A DNA stretch of 64,000 bases, from NCBI GenBank assembly GCA_002256485.1, contig NNSG01000009.1:1-64000 (forward strand). The letters are read 5' to 3'. The stretch is from Fidelibacterota bacterium 408169. GTDB lineage: Bacteria; Fidelibacterota; Marinisomatia; Marinisomatales; TCS55. The translations under genes and the position numbers were made by a program. This document shows positions 9,590-18,500 of this stretch, piece by piece (within the stretch, counting starts at the first letter, position 1; each line of letters starts with the position of its first letter). A model generated the notes under the pieces. That model saw only the letters and a program-made list of their open reading frames with translations. It was not told where the DNA came from and made no database searches.

Positions 9590-10785
9590 TCACTGGATTC
9601 GAAATATAATTTTAGCTTACTCATCCCTTCCGTGATTTCTTCCACTGAAATCCCAGAATATGCAAAACGAATATAAAATTCAGTCTCTCCTTCTTGAGGG
9701 CGACCAAAATGATCACGTGTACAGAAGGAAACACCCGAATTGTACAATGCACCTTCTTGGATTTCACTGATTTTATTAAAGCCTTTACGAGCCATAATTT
9801 TGGTTACATTAGGAAATAAATAAAATGTACACTCTGGAGTTGCAATATTTACACCATCAATTTCATTTAATCCAGATACGGCTGTATTTCTTCTTTTGCG
9901 CAATTCATTCAATATTGCCTCTGATCCTGATTGATCTCCATTTAAAGCTTCAACCATGGCGTATTGATGAAAATGATTTGTGCATGATTCAGCATTCACA
10001 TTCAATTTATTTATTACTTTTATTACATTTTCCGGACCAATAGCAGCACCAATACGCCAGCCGGTCATGGCAAATTTTTTGGAAAATGTATATAAAATGA
10101 CCGTCCGTTCCTGCATCTCGGGAATATTCACAATCGATAGAGGTCTCGTATCATACAGCATTTCATAATAAGCATCATCGCTCAACACCCACAAATCATG
10201 TTCAATGGCAAATTGAGCTATTGCTTCCATTTCTGTTCTTGATGATTCTGCGGAAATAGGATTGTTATAATTATTGTAAATCAGGGCTGTAGTTTTATCT
10301 GTAATGGATGATTTCATTTTCTCAATATCGATGGCAAAACCCGAATCTGTTTGATCATAACTGTACGGCATTGCAATTCCACCGTAATATTCGATCTGGC
10401 TTTCGTAAATGGGATAACCTGGATTTGGATACAAGACCTCATCCCCGGGATTCATTACCGCTTGGATAAATTTACCAATGGTTGGTTTTCCCCCCGGTTG
10501 AACGGAAACATTATCCGGACTGTAACTCACACCCCGTTTACTTCCCACATCATCTGCTAATGCTTCTCTTAATGGCAAAATTCCTTCAGATGGGCAGTAT
10601 CCATTTTTGCCATCCACAATATATTTATTAGCTGCTTCTATAATGTTTTGGGGAGTGGACATATTCATATCACCCAAATGAAATGGGTATATTTTATTTC
10701 CTTTGGCAGCCCATTCCCGTGCTTGTGCAGAAACAGCGAATGCCGTTTCTGTGCCAAGATTATCAATGCGTGTTGCTATTTTCAT
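9586..10785 (-). CDS. Class I/II pyridoxal-phosphate aminotransferase
   Basis: A 399-residue fold-type I aminotransferase of the aspartate aminotransferase family. The PLP lysine is in TFSKKFAMTGWRIG, and the conserved GY-P and PNPGYPIYES segments are present. The usual substrate-binding NPNNPTG is replaced by NYNNPIS, a departure that may signal a different substrate. The gene overlaps gcvT by 4 bp, so a link with glycine or one-carbon metabolism is possible, but the amino donor cannot be read from sequence. Confidence 0.88.
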   Translation of the reverse strand: MKIATRIDNLGTETAFAVSAQAREWAAKGNKIYPFHLGDMNMSTPQNIIEAANKYIVDGKNGYCPSEGILPLREALADDVGSKRGVSYSPDNVSVQPGGKPTIGKFIQAVMNPGDEVLYPNPGYPIYESQIEYYGGIAMPYSYDQTDSGFAIDIEKMKSSITDKTTALIYNNYNNPISAESSRTEMEAIAQFAIEHDLWVLSDDAYYEMLYDTRPLSIVNIPEMQERTVILYTFSKKFAMTGWRIGAAIGPENVIKVINKLNVNAESCTNHFHQYAMVEALNGDQSGSEAILNELRKRRNTAVSGLNEIDGVNIATPECTFYLFPNVTKIMARKGFNKISEIQEGALYNSGVSFCTRDHFGRPQEGETEFYIRFAYSGISVEEITEGMSKLKLYFESSD

Positions 10786-10821
10786 GATTTAAATTCAATC
10801 TTCCTTTCGAACTATAATATT

Positions 10822-11412
10822 TTACAATTTTGATAAGGCTTTTTTAATAATAGCTTCTATACTGCCGTTTAATTCCCCGGTTGCTTCTAATTCACGAATG
10901 GCTTGATTTGCATGCCCTCTTTTATATCCCAATGCCATTAGTCCAATAACGGCATCTTTAGCTAATCCATTTTCTTCAGCATCCATAAAATCCATATTAT
11001 TATCATCTTCATCTACATACTTTTCTTTTAATTCTACAATCATTCGTTTGGCTGTTTTGGGTCCTATACCGGGAATTACAGTCAATGATTTTACGTCACC
11101 GGCAATGATGTTCTTTTTGAATTCATGTGGATTCGAACCGGATAAAATATTCATGGCCGATCGCGGACCGATACCACTGATAGTATTCAGCATGGTAAAC
11201 ATATTTCGCTCATCCGCACTGCCAAAACCATATAATTCCATTAAGTCTTCCCGGACATTCAAAAACGTCAATAGTTCTGCATCGTTCCCTTTTTCCGGTA
11301 ATGAATTATATGTGGCAGCTGTTATGGATATTTTCAATCGAATGCCGTTCATATCTAATACAACATGCGATGGGTCTTTATGAAATAGCTGGCCTTTTAT
11401 TGAATCAATCAT
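10822..11412 (-). CDS. ruvA: Holliday junction DNA helicase subunit RuvA
   Basis: RuvA binds four-way junctions as a tetramer and loads the RuvB motor. The 196-residue length fits. Domain I starts MIDSIKGQLFHKDPSHVVLD. Two helix-hairpin-helix motifs follow, TISGIGPRSAMNIL and IPGIGPKTAKRMIVELKEK. Domain III at the C-terminus (GLMALGYKRGHANQAIRE) is the RuvB-contact domain. It overlaps ruvC by 4 bp. ruvB is not in the window. Confidence 0.96.
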   Translation of the reverse strand: MIDSIKGQLFHKDPSHVVLDMNGIRLKISITAATYNSLPEKGNDAELLTFLNVREDLMELYGFGSADERNMFTMLNTISGIGPRSAMNILSGSNPHEFKKNIIAGDVKSLTVIPGIGPKTAKRMIVELKEKYVDEDDNNMDFMDAEENGLAKDAVIGLMALGYKRGHANQAIRELEATGELNGSIEAIIKKALSKL

Positions 11413-11888
11413 TGGATAAATTGCTGTTGGTTAATGTAACACAATCCTACTGCCAGAGCATCTGAAGAATCTAATGGTGTTGGCACATCTTTTAACTTCA
11501 ATATATTTTGCACCATAAACTGGACCTGTTCTTTTGTAGCATTACCGTTACCCACCACTGATTGTTTTACTTTTTTGGGTGCAAATTCATTACACGAAAT
11601 TTCGTTTCGTGCAGCGGCTAATATGATAACACCACGAGCTTGACCAAGCATGAGAGCTGATTTAAAATTTTTATGATAAAACGTATCTTCTATAGCCACA
11701 ACATTCGGTTTGAATTTTTTCAACAATTTCATGCTTTCATCATGGAGATAAAGTAAGCGTTCAGCCAATGACTTATTTTTTGGTGGCTTGATTACACCAT
11801 ATCCATGGGCGTTGGTATTGCGCTTTGTGTAGTCAAGGATACCAAATCCAGTAACATTTATTCCGGGATCAAAACCAATAACACGCAT
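11409..11888 (-). CDS. ruvC: Holliday junction resolvase RuvC
   Basis: RNase H-fold endonuclease that cuts Holliday junctions symmetrically. The four acidic residues that bind Mg2+ are in place: D7 (GFDPGINVTGFG), E67 (AIEDTFYHKN), D140 and D143 (DSSDALA). The 159-residue length is normal. The ATG overlaps the yebC stop by one base (TAATG), and the stop overlaps ruvA by 4 bp, giving the common yebC-ruvC-ruvA gene order. Confidence 0.96.
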   Translation of the reverse strand: MRVIGFDPGINVTGFGILDYTKRNTNAHGYGVIKPPKNKSLAERLLYLHDESMKLLKKFKPNVVAIEDTFYHKNFKSALMLGQARGVIILAAARNEISCNEFAPKKVKQSVVGNGNATKEQVQFMVQNILKLKDVPTPLDSSDALAVGLCYINQQQFIQ

Positions 11889-12613
11889 TAGTCTTCAGAA
11901 TCGAAATTTGTATATACAGCTTTAATGTCATCATGGTCTTCCAGCACTTCTAAAAGAGCTATAACCGACTGCTCTTTATCACTCTCTACATTTTGCATAT
12001 TTTTAGGTAACATGTCTATATTAGCTGACTCCACTTCATAGCCCTGTTCTTCCAGCACATCACGAACAGACATGATATTGGCTGGGTCAGTAGAAATAAT
12101 ATAAACATCACCATCCGCTTCAAAATCTTCTGCTCCTGCTTCCAATGCAGCTTCAAAAACAGAGTTTTCATCATGATTGTCGGCTTTTAAAGTAATTTGC
12201 CCTTTTTTGTCAAACATCCAAGATACAGAACCATTTTCTCCCAGGTTTCCACCGTATTTTGTAATTAAATGACGAATTTCAGCTACGGTCCTTTTTTTAT
12301 TATCTGTTAAGCATTCTAACATTATAGCTACGCCCGCTGGGCCGTAACCTTCATAAGTTGTTTCTTCATAACTAACACCGGGTAATTCTCCTGTCCCTTT
12401 CTTGATGGCCCTTTGGATATTATCCGAAGGCATATTTGCAGATTTTGCATTTGCAACAGCTTGGCGCAATCGTGGATTACTATCTATTTCTCCACCACCA
12501 TCTCTTGCAGCAATGGTGATTTCTTTAATAATAGTGGTAAATATTTTACCGCGCTTGGCATCAGTGGCGGCTTTTTTACGTTTAATGGTGGCCCATTTAC
12601 TATGACCGGACAT
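11888..12613 (-). CDS. yebC: YebC/PmpR-family protein
   Basis: The 241-residue protein starts MSGHSKWATIKRKKAATDAK, the unmistakable YebC signature, and continues with GGGEIDSNPRLRQAVANAKS and EGYGPAGVAIMLE. Members have been described as transcriptional regulators; more recent work also points to a role at stalled ribosomes. It is the first gene of the yebC-ruvC-ruvA set and follows a 127-bp gap that may carry the promoter. Confidence 0.95.
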   Translation of the reverse strand: MSGHSKWATIKRKKAATDAKRGKIFTTIIKEITIAARDGGGEIDSNPRLRQAVANAKSANMPSDNIQRAIKKGTGELPGVSYEETTYEGYGPAGVAIMLECLTDNKKRTVAEIRHLITKYGGNLGENGSVSWMFDKKGQITLKADNHDENSVFEAALEAGAEDFEADGDVYIISTDPANIMSVRDVLEEQGYEVESANIDMLPKNMQNVESDKEQSVIALLEVLEDHDDIKAVYTNFDSED

Positions 12614-12635
12614 ATTTCCCCTGAATATTAGTTAA

Positions 12636-12664
12636 AATAGAATTGAAAAATTACGTTGTTTCAA
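12636..12664 (-). promoter_or_regulatory. Candidate promoter upstream of yebC
   Basis: On the minus strand TTGAAA (12659-12664) is followed after 17 bp by TCTATT (12636-12641), a plausible sigma-70 pair 23 bp before the yebC ATG. The match at -10 is weak. Confidence 0.3.
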
Positions 12665-12740
12665 GTTATAAATGGAATGAGGATTTAGATTAAGATAGGG
12701 GATTCAGATTCGGAAAACTTTTTCTTCTTCCTTTTACTTT

Positions 12741-13226
12741 TTACTTAATTCTCATAATCATTCCCGTCCGCTGGGGAGTTATCCGTGTACGAATCACCCA
12801 GGCTGTACGATAACCCATATTCTGTAGTTTCTGGCGCATTTTTTCAGCGTCTTCCCGAACAATGTAATCACCAATTCGAACTTTATAATTGGGTGTTTCA
12901 TAAACAACATACGCTGAATCGTCCAAAACACTGTTCAATTTCAGACTCAACGAATCCGCTTTGGTCATGGATTTTGATGCAAGCACCTGCACTCTGAATC
13001 CGTCCGAAACCCAATGGACTGTATCAGCCGAGAGTATGGAGTCAAGCTTTGTGTCACCAGGCAAAACATTATTAATAATCACCGGCCATTTTGGCTGAAC
13101 ATCACGGTGTTCATTGGGGTCAAAAATTGTCTTCAGGTCAGTTTCCTGACAAAAGCTGATAGTAAAATATCCAATGAAAAGAAGATACTTTTTAATTCCC
13201 CTTGGAACTCTGTTGTAGATCATCAT
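12741..13226 (-). CDS. Exported SPOR-domain protein
   Basis: About 161 residues. The ATG at 13224-13226 overlaps the batE stop (ATGA), so I prefer it to a longer reading frame starting at 13259. After a hydrophobic export segment (GIKKYLLFIGYFTISFCQ) and a variable spacer comes a C-terminal SPOR domain. This holds the typical repeats GFRVQVLAS, the central YKVRIGDY, and ending AEKMRQKLQNMGYRTAWVI. SPOR domains bind denuded peptidoglycan glycans. It is the last gene of the bat operon; a link of Bat proteins to the cell wall is inference. Confidence 0.8.
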   Translation of the reverse strand: MMIYNRVPRGIKKYLLFIGYFTISFCQETDLKTIFDPNEHRDVQPKWPVIINNVLPGDTKLDSILSADTVHWVSDGFRVQVLASKSMTKADSLSLKLNSVLDDSAYVVYETPNYKVRIGDYIVREDAEKMRQKLQNMGYRTAWVIRTRITPQRTGMIMRIK

Positions 13227-13963
13227 GATAGAGGCCGAATAGTGTTTACAGGAATCCAACCCTTTTTACCATCGAGTAAAATAATTTCCACCCAATTATC
13301 CTGACTTTGGGTAATTTCTGCTTTCAATCCTTCATGGATCTTAAATACAATCATTTCATCCCGCACCGCTGGAACTGAATACACATTTACAAATGATGAA
13401 ACTATTATTCCCTCTTGTTTTCCTGTTAGATCCCAATATTTATCCAGACAAATGGTATGAGTTAAAATGGTTAGAATAACAAAAACAGTTTGCAGCCTGG
13501 CTGTTGTTCGCCGAGCCAAAAATCTAAATTGCCCCAAAGCGAAGACCAATCCAACTATTAAAAGAAATACACTTCCCCACAAAAGCAGATCATTCACTGT
13601 TTGAGAATTTTTGAAAGCGTTATACCAATCAAGCAAAACAAAGCCCTCTGGAATTTCGATACGATCTTTTACGCGTGTATTGGTGAGCTCTAAATTATGT
13701 TTAATATCCTGATTCCGAGGTTCAAACTGAAGACCTTTTTCATAGGCCCAAACAGCATACCCCACTTCTCCCATTCGATAATAAGCATTTCCCAGATTGT
13801 AATACAAATCTGCATGCTCAACCGAATTCAGCAATCGCTCGTAACTCCGAGCTGCATGAACATATTTTTCATCATCAAAATAATAATTACCCCGAATAAA
13901 CAAACTATCCGCATTTGCTGCAATTAGGTTAGAAAACAACAGTGCTAAATACAAAATTTTCAT
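13223..13963 (-). CDS. batE: BatE-like protein: TPR plus SH3-like domain
   Basis: 246 residues with a signal peptide (MKILYLALLFSNLIAANA). Two TPR-like units follow (YVHAARSYERLL, ADLYYNLGNAYYRMGEVGYAVWAYEKGL). Next are two membrane segments at about 125-145 and 155-170, then a C-terminal bacterial SH3-like domain ending NWVEIILLDGKKGWIPVNTI. This matches BatE of Bacteroides aerotolerance operons. It overlaps batD and the SPOR gene by 4 bp each. The molecular role of Bat proteins is not settled; oxidative or envelope stress tolerance has been proposed. Confidence 0.82.
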   Translation of the reverse strand: MKILYLALLFSNLIAANADSLFIRGNYYFDDEKYVHAARSYERLLNSVEHADLYYNLGNAYYRMGEVGYAVWAYEKGLQFEPRNQDIKHNLELTNTRVKDRIEIPEGFVLLDWYNAFKNSQTVNDLLLWGSVFLLIVGLVFALGQFRFLARRTTARLQTVFVILTILTHTICLDKYWDLTGKQEGIIVSSFVNVYSVPAVRDEMIVFKIHEGLKAEITQSQDNWVEIILLDGKKGWIPVNTIRPLS

Positions 13964-15663
13964 GCGCGGCTGTCCACTTTTTTAAGCAATATTCCCGCCG
14001 TTCCGGCCATATCTTGATTTGTCATTGTTCCGGGAGCATAACGTCCCGCATCGCAATCCTTTAAAAGTTGTATCAATTCCTCTAATTCTTCAGGTGGAAT
14101 AATTCCACTTAATTCCTGTTCAACATTTAAAGGATCCATCTTATCTGTCTGCAGCTGCCACCGTTCTTTTAAATATGAATAAATTGTGGATGCAACATTC
14201 TCTACATCAGATTGTATTTTAAGCGATTTTAATGCGCGTTTTAATGCCCGATGGGACATACGTTGTCCGGCGTTGGCGATGCGTTGTTGCTGATATCGCG
14301 TCAACGTTACAGGTGCCAAAAATAGCACGGCCGCTAAAACATAACCCGTCCATACCCAAATTGGCATTTCTCTTCTTCCCCGTTCAATCCATTTTGGAGA
14401 TGAAGAAATATTATAATGGATATCTTGACCCAACAGTGCAATTTCTTCTTTTGTAAATCCAGATGAACCGGATGTCAGTTGATCTTTAGCCGGTGAAATA
14501 TTTAATTCAACAGAACGGGAACTGATGGAATGAAATTGTTCGTCTTTGGGATTAAAATATGCCAATTCTATACGCGGTAAAAATACTCTTCCTGCTTGGC
14601 GAGGAATAAGAATGTATTCCCATTTCATATTACCGGTAAATTGATCCCAGAGTTGTTTCTGTTCAAATGATGCCGTGGGCGGAAATACTTCCATTGTCTC
14701 AGGGAAATTCAACTTTGGCAGGCTGAACATATTCAAATTTCCCGTTCCTTGTAATTCGACATAATACGTCACTGCTTCGTTAGCCTTCACTTTATCCGTA
14801 TCGACATAAGAACTAAGTTCAAACGCTCCTACAGCGCCGGTGAAATTTGCCGGTTGGCCAGCAGGATAAGGTTTAACACGAATTTTCCGTGCTTCAGTTC
14901 GGAGAATCTTTTGCACTGTTTCATTAAAAAAGCTATTAAAAAATGGATCGTCAAAAACACTACGCTGTTTTTTTCGCTTTTTCTTAATTTGAACATTGCA
15001 ATGCACTGTCATAGGCGATAATTCTAATTCACCTGTTTTTGTTGGAAAAAGAGCCACTTTATACAATGTTGCAACATTATACACAACACCACTGATTGTC
15101 GTTTGGTTAAACCGCGGAGGTCGCGGCACTGATAATTCTTCTGACCAAAAACCTACACTTTCGGGATATTTAATATCCTCCAAACTCATTTGTACTCGGG
15201 TATACAATTTGTATGTTACTGTGACTTGTTCGCCTACAAACACTTCATCCTGGTCAATTTCTGCCAGTAAAAATAATTCATCTTTTTTTGCGACTTGACC
15301 GCTACCTTTTATATTCATATGAATAGGTTTTGTTTTCAGTCGTTTTCCGTCCACAGTTACAGCTAAACTGGGAATAGTTAATTGTCCTTTTTTATTGGGC
15401 ACCAGTGTCCACGTAAGCGTTTTGCTTGAAGTGGCTTTTCCATTAATCCATTGGTAGCTGGTTTGCTGGGCAGGACCACTGACAATAGTGAAATTTTTCT
15501 CCAAAGGTGCCAGATTTATGCGGGGCATATTATCCGAACCTTTGGCTTCGATCTTGAATGTGAATGTTTCGTTCACCGCTAATTGGTTTACATCCACAGT
15601 TGCCGTTACAGACTGTCCGGTCACTATTTGGAATAATAAAATAATTGATACTAAAAGTCGCAT
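13960..15663 (-). CDS. batD: BatD, oxygen-tolerance (Bat operon) protein
   Basis: 567 residues. A signal peptide (MRLLVSIILLFQIVTGQS) leads into beta-rich domains typical of BatD (SVTATVDVNQLAVNETFTF, GEQVTVTYKLYTRVQ, TKTGELELSPMTVHCNVQI, GAVGAFELSSYVDTDKV). One membrane helix (WVWTGYVLAAVLFLAPVTLT) near 440-460 is followed by a cytosolic tail of about 105 residues. Most of the protein would be periplasmic. It abuts batC (TAATG-type junction) and overlaps batE. Confidence 0.88.
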   Translation of the reverse strand: MRLLVSIILLFQIVTGQSVTATVDVNQLAVNETFTFKIEAKGSDNMPRINLAPLEKNFTIVSGPAQQTSYQWINGKATSSKTLTWTLVPNKKGQLTIPSLAVTVDGKRLKTKPIHMNIKGSGQVAKKDELFLLAEIDQDEVFVGEQVTVTYKLYTRVQMSLEDIKYPESVGFWSEELSVPRPPRFNQTTISGVVYNVATLYKVALFPTKTGELELSPMTVHCNVQIKKKRKKQRSVFDDPFFNSFFNETVQKILRTEARKIRVKPYPAGQPANFTGAVGAFELSSYVDTDKVKANEAVTYYVELQGTGNLNMFSLPKLNFPETMEVFPPTASFEQKQLWDQFTGNMKWEYILIPRQAGRVFLPRIELAYFNPKDEQFHSISSRSVELNISPAKDQLTSGSSGFTKEEIALLGQDIHYNISSSPKWIERGRREMPIWVWTGYVLAAVLFLAPVTLTRYQQQRIANAGQRMSHRALKRALKSLKIQSDVENVASTIYSYLKERWQLQTDKMDPLNVEQELSGIIPPEELEELIQLLKDCDAGRYAPGTMTNQDMAGTAGILLKKVDSRA

Positions 15664-16406
15664 TACCAGTCTTTCTCAAGTTTTTTGGACCGAGCTTTGA
15701 CCATTTGACGCTTTTGATTCACTTTTTCATCCTTTTTCAAGGCATCTAAAATAGCTTGAGCATTTTGTAAATCCTGCTGTTTTTCCTGTTCTTCTTTAGC
15801 TTGTTGTTGCTGTTGTTCTTTTTCTTCCTGGGATTGTTCTTGTTGCTCTTGATTATTTTGTTGTTCTTGATCTTGCTGTTCAGGGTTATCTTGTTTTTCT
15901 TGTTCCTGATCATTCTTCTTTTCGCCATCTTGATCTTGTTGTTGCTGTTCTTGATCCTGCTGTTGTTGATCTTGGTTTTCGTCGTTTTCGCCCTGTTGTT
16001 CTTGTTGCTGCTCTTGCTGTTGCTGATAACGAATCATTTCATAATTGTGTTTTGCATCTTTATCCGTGGGATTCAACTCTAAAGATTTCCTATAAAATGC
16101 CAGTGCTTCTTCATTCTTTTTCTGGGATGCCATGAGATTGGCCATATTATAATATGCCTTGGACTGCAGTTCCTTATTGTCCGTTTCCAGTGATTTTTGA
16201 AACGCATCCAATGCACCCTGAATATCCTGTTGTTGAAAAGCTGTAGTTCCCAAACCAAATTGGGCAGCCGCATCTTCATCCTTTTCATTCAAAATGGATT
16301 CATAATACTTTCGTGCGTTTTCGAAGTCTCCACTCTGATAGGCCTTCAAGCCATCATCTTGGGCAATTAAAATTCCTGTCATAAAAATGAAAATGAGCTT
16401 AAACAA
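15663..16406 (-). CDS. batC: BatC: TPR protein with glutamine-rich tail
   Basis: 247 residues with a signal peptide (MFKLIFIFMTGILIAQ), then three TPR units (about residues 17-135), e.g. SKAYYNMANLMASQKKNEEALAFYRKSLELNPTD. After that comes a very low-complexity Gln/Glu/Asp/Asn tract (about 136-215) and a short basic C-terminus. TPR plus Q-rich tail is usual for BatC. The DNA under the tail is a run of degenerate CAA/CAG codons and could vary in length between strains. It overlaps batB by 8 bp. Confidence 0.85.
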   Translation of the reverse strand: MFKLIFIFMTGILIAQDDGLKAYQSGDFENARKYYESILNEKDEDAAAQFGLGTTAFQQQDIQGALDAFQKSLETDNKELQSKAYYNMANLMASQKKNEEALAFYRKSLELNPTDKDAKHNYEMIRYQQQQEQQQEQQGENDENQDQQQQDQEQQQQDQDGEKKNDQEQEKQDNPEQQDQEQQNNQEQQEQSQEEKEQQQQQAKEEQEKQQDLQNAQAILDALKKDEKVNQKRQMVKARSKKLEKDW

Positions 16407-17424
16407 TTCGTCCCCTCCAAGTACTTTCTTCCTTTTTCCGTGTAGGTAGAATCATGCTGACACCCAGAAATAGAAACGATAAAAATGCGAATGTTTGATA
16501 GCGATCCTCAAATTCTGCATATACGTGGGATTGGATGGTGCGCTTTTCCATAGTATCAATGGCGGTCATGATTTCCCGATGGCTGGCGGCACGGTTATCA
16601 AAACGGACAAATACGCCATCACCGGCGCGGGCAATATCCCGAAGCAAGCCTTCGTTTAAAACTGATGTAACAAGAATTCCTTGGCGATCCCGCTTATATT
16701 CCCGTGAATCATCTTTTTCGATAATTGGGATCAGTGAACCTGTCTCTGTGCCCACACCGACCGTATGGATAATCATGCCCTGGCTACTGGCTGTTTCCGC
16801 CAAATCGATAGCGGCGCCTTCATGATCTTCGCCGTCTGTCACTAATACAAATACTTTATAATGCTCACTTTCTTCTGTGAAAGCCGATAATCCGGTCTGG
16901 ATGGCTGTGCTCAAGTCAGTTCCTTGAGTGGGAATCAATTTTGTATCGATACCGTCTAAAAATAATTGAGCCGCTTCATAATCGGTTGTGAGTGGCAAAT
17001 ATAAATGACTTGAACCAGCAAAAACCACCAACGCCACCCGGTCCCCTTTCAGTTTACGAATCATCTGGCTAATCTCAAACTTGGCTTTTTCCAAGCGGTT
17101 GGGTTTTACATCTTCCGCATCCATGCTCTGAGATACATCAATGGCAAAGACCAAGTCCACACCTTTCCGTTCCACAGGAGCTAAACGGGTGCCGATCTGG
17201 GGGCCGGAAGCGGCAAACACCAATAATATTAGCCCAACTACACCTAAACGCTTTTGCCAGCGGATCCGGCCAAAATCCACCCGCTGAAACAAATTCTCCT
17301 CGAGAGCGTAATCGCTTTGACTGAACACTGCCTTATTTTTTCTGGCTCGAACTGTCCACGTGAGCCACATGATCATGAGCGGTACATAAAGTAATAGAAT
17401 GAATGGAAAGCGAAAATGGATCAT
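16399..17424 (-). CDS. batB: BatB: membrane-anchored von Willebrand A protein
   Basis: 341 residues. Two N-terminal membrane segments (about 6-25 and 58-75) precede a vWA domain whose metal-binding MIDAS motif is AIDVSQSMDAEDVKPNRLE. Further MIDAS elements are the Thr in GTDLSTA and the Asp in VTDGEDHEG. A C-terminal helix (FAFLSFLFLGVSMIL) closes it, so the vWA domain lies on one face of the membrane. It pairs with batA (4 bp overlap), its paralogue. Confidence 0.9.
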   Translation of the reverse strand: MIHFRFPFILLLYVPLMIMWLTWTVRARKNKAVFSQSDYALEENLFQRVDFGRIRWQKRLGVVGLILLVFAASGPQIGTRLAPVERKGVDLVFAIDVSQSMDAEDVKPNRLEKAKFEISQMIRKLKGDRVALVVFAGSSHLYLPLTTDYEAAQLFLDGIDTKLIPTQGTDLSTAIQTGLSAFTEESEHYKVFVLVTDGEDHEGAAIDLAETASSQGMIIHTVGVGTETGSLIPIIEKDDSREYKRDRQGILVTSVLNEGLLRDIARAGDGVFVRFDNRAASHREIMTAIDTMEKRTIQSHVYAEFEDRYQTFAFLSFLFLGVSMILPTRKKEESTWRGRIV

Positions 17425-18392
17425 GTCCGTCTCCGAAAAACAGACCGGTCCAGTGTTTCATAACAGAGTCCAAGCATCATAGCAGGAATGAGGAGCCAAC
17501 CGAAGAGTTCCTTATATTGAGTGTATACCTTCACTTGGATTTCTGTTTTTTCCAATTCGTCAATTTCATCATAAATATTCACCAGCATATTCTCGTCGGT
17601 GGCACGAAAATATTTTCCCCCTGTGCGATCGGCAATGGCTCTCAATGTCTTCTCGTCAATTTCATTCCGGATATACCCCCGATTGGGAATAAAGGACACA
17701 GACTGGTTCGTCCCGGCGCCGATGGTATAAATGCGTATATTAAATTGGCTGGCCAAATCAGCGGCTGTGAGAGGATCTAATTCTCCGGCATTATTACTGC
17801 CATCAGATAAAAGTATCATAACCTTGCTTTCCGCTTCGCTGAAACGGAGTCTATTGGTAGCGTTAGCAATGGCCATACCGATGGCGGTGCCGTCCACTTC
17901 TCTGTCTGCAATGCGAACTTCTTTAAGCAAATTCTGCAATACATCCTTATCCACCGTCAAGGGGCATTGAATAAAGGATTCCCCGGCAAAGACCAAAAGC
18001 CCGATTCGGTCCTCTTCCCTGTTTTGAATGAACGTCTTTGCAGTCCGCTTCACGGCTTCCAGGCGGTTGGGATTAAAATCCTCTGCCAGCATGGAACTGG
18101 AAATGTCTAACACCATAACCATATCCACAACTTGAACATTTTTTTCTTGAATACTTTCAACTATTCTAGGCCGTGCAAGTGCAATTATAATTAGGGATAC
18201 AGTGATGATCTTAAGAATATTAATAAGCAGTATTTTGGCATTTCCTCGTTTGCGAAATGCATCTGGAATCAGCTTTAATGACGAAACACGCATGGTACCT
18301 TCAAATATTCGTCCTTTTCGTTTTTGCCAAAGGAAATAAGCAGGGATAATAAGCAAGCCCAGCAAAACCCACGGGTGTTCAAAAAATATCAT
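17421..18392 (-). CDS. batA: BatA: membrane-anchored von Willebrand A protein
   Basis: 323 residues, paralogous to BatB. The N-terminus MIFFEHPWVLLGLLIIPAYF is the first membrane segment and about 53-72 the second. The MIDAS motif is VLDISSSMLAEDFNPNRLE with VDGTAIGMAIA and LSDGSNNAGE. The C-terminus has a final hydrophobic stretch (LFGWLLIPAMMLGLCYE). It heads the bat operon. In most genomes a MoxR ATPase and a DUF58 protein come first; here the upstream neighbour is tatA instead. A Shine-Dalgarno-like AGGAAT lies just before the ATG. Confidence 0.9.
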   Translation of the reverse strand: MIFFEHPWVLLGLLIIPAYFLWQKRKGRIFEGTMRVSSLKLIPDAFRKRGNAKILLINILKIITVSLIIIALARPRIVESIQEKNVQVVDMVMVLDISSSMLAEDFNPNRLEAVKRTAKTFIQNREEDRIGLLVFAGESFIQCPLTVDKDVLQNLLKEVRIADREVDGTAIGMAIANATNRLRFSEAESKVMILLSDGSNNAGELDPLTAADLASQFNIRIYTIGAGTNQSVSFIPNRGYIRNEIDEKTLRAIADRTGGKYFRATDENMLVNIYDEIDELEKTEIQVKVYTQYKELFGWLLIPAMMLGLCYETLDRSVFRRRT

Positions 18393-18412
18393 TTATTCCT
18401 GTTACGCGTACC

Positions 18413-18421
18413 ATTATAGCA
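18413..18421 (-). promoter_or_regulatory. Extended -10 promoter for the bat operon
   Basis: On the minus strand TGCTATAAT forms a perfect extended -10 element (TG-N-TATAAT), 20 bp before the batA ATG; no good -35 is seen, as is common for extended -10 promoters. The resulting leader would be very short but would keep the AGGAAT ribosome-binding site. It lies downstream of the tatA terminator, so bat is probably an independent unit. Confidence 0.5.
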
Positions 18422-18457
18422 TTCTATACTCAAATAGTTTAGACTTGTTTCTGATAT

Positions 18458-18479
18458 TAAAAACGGACGGATGTCCGTT
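18458..18479 (-). terminator. Rho-independent terminator after tatA
   Basis: On the minus strand AACGGAC-ATCC-GTCCGTT is a perfect 7-bp stem with a 4-nt loop that runs into a T tract (TTTTTAAT). It lies 22 bp past the tatA stop and separates the lipid/tat operon from bat. Confidence 0.75.
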
Positions 18480-18500
18480 GTATAATTTTAAGCTACTGCT

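Noticed and set aside
12673-12690. Shared short sequence AGGATTTAGATTA in the gaps near 12675 and 62809
   Set aside because: A 13-mer in AT-rich intergenic DNA can recur by chance, and flanking sequence does not match further.
15801-16082. Leucine-rich 93-codon frame on the plus strand
   Set aside because: It is the antisense of the batC CAA/CAG repeat (TTG/CTG runs), with no ribosome-binding site.
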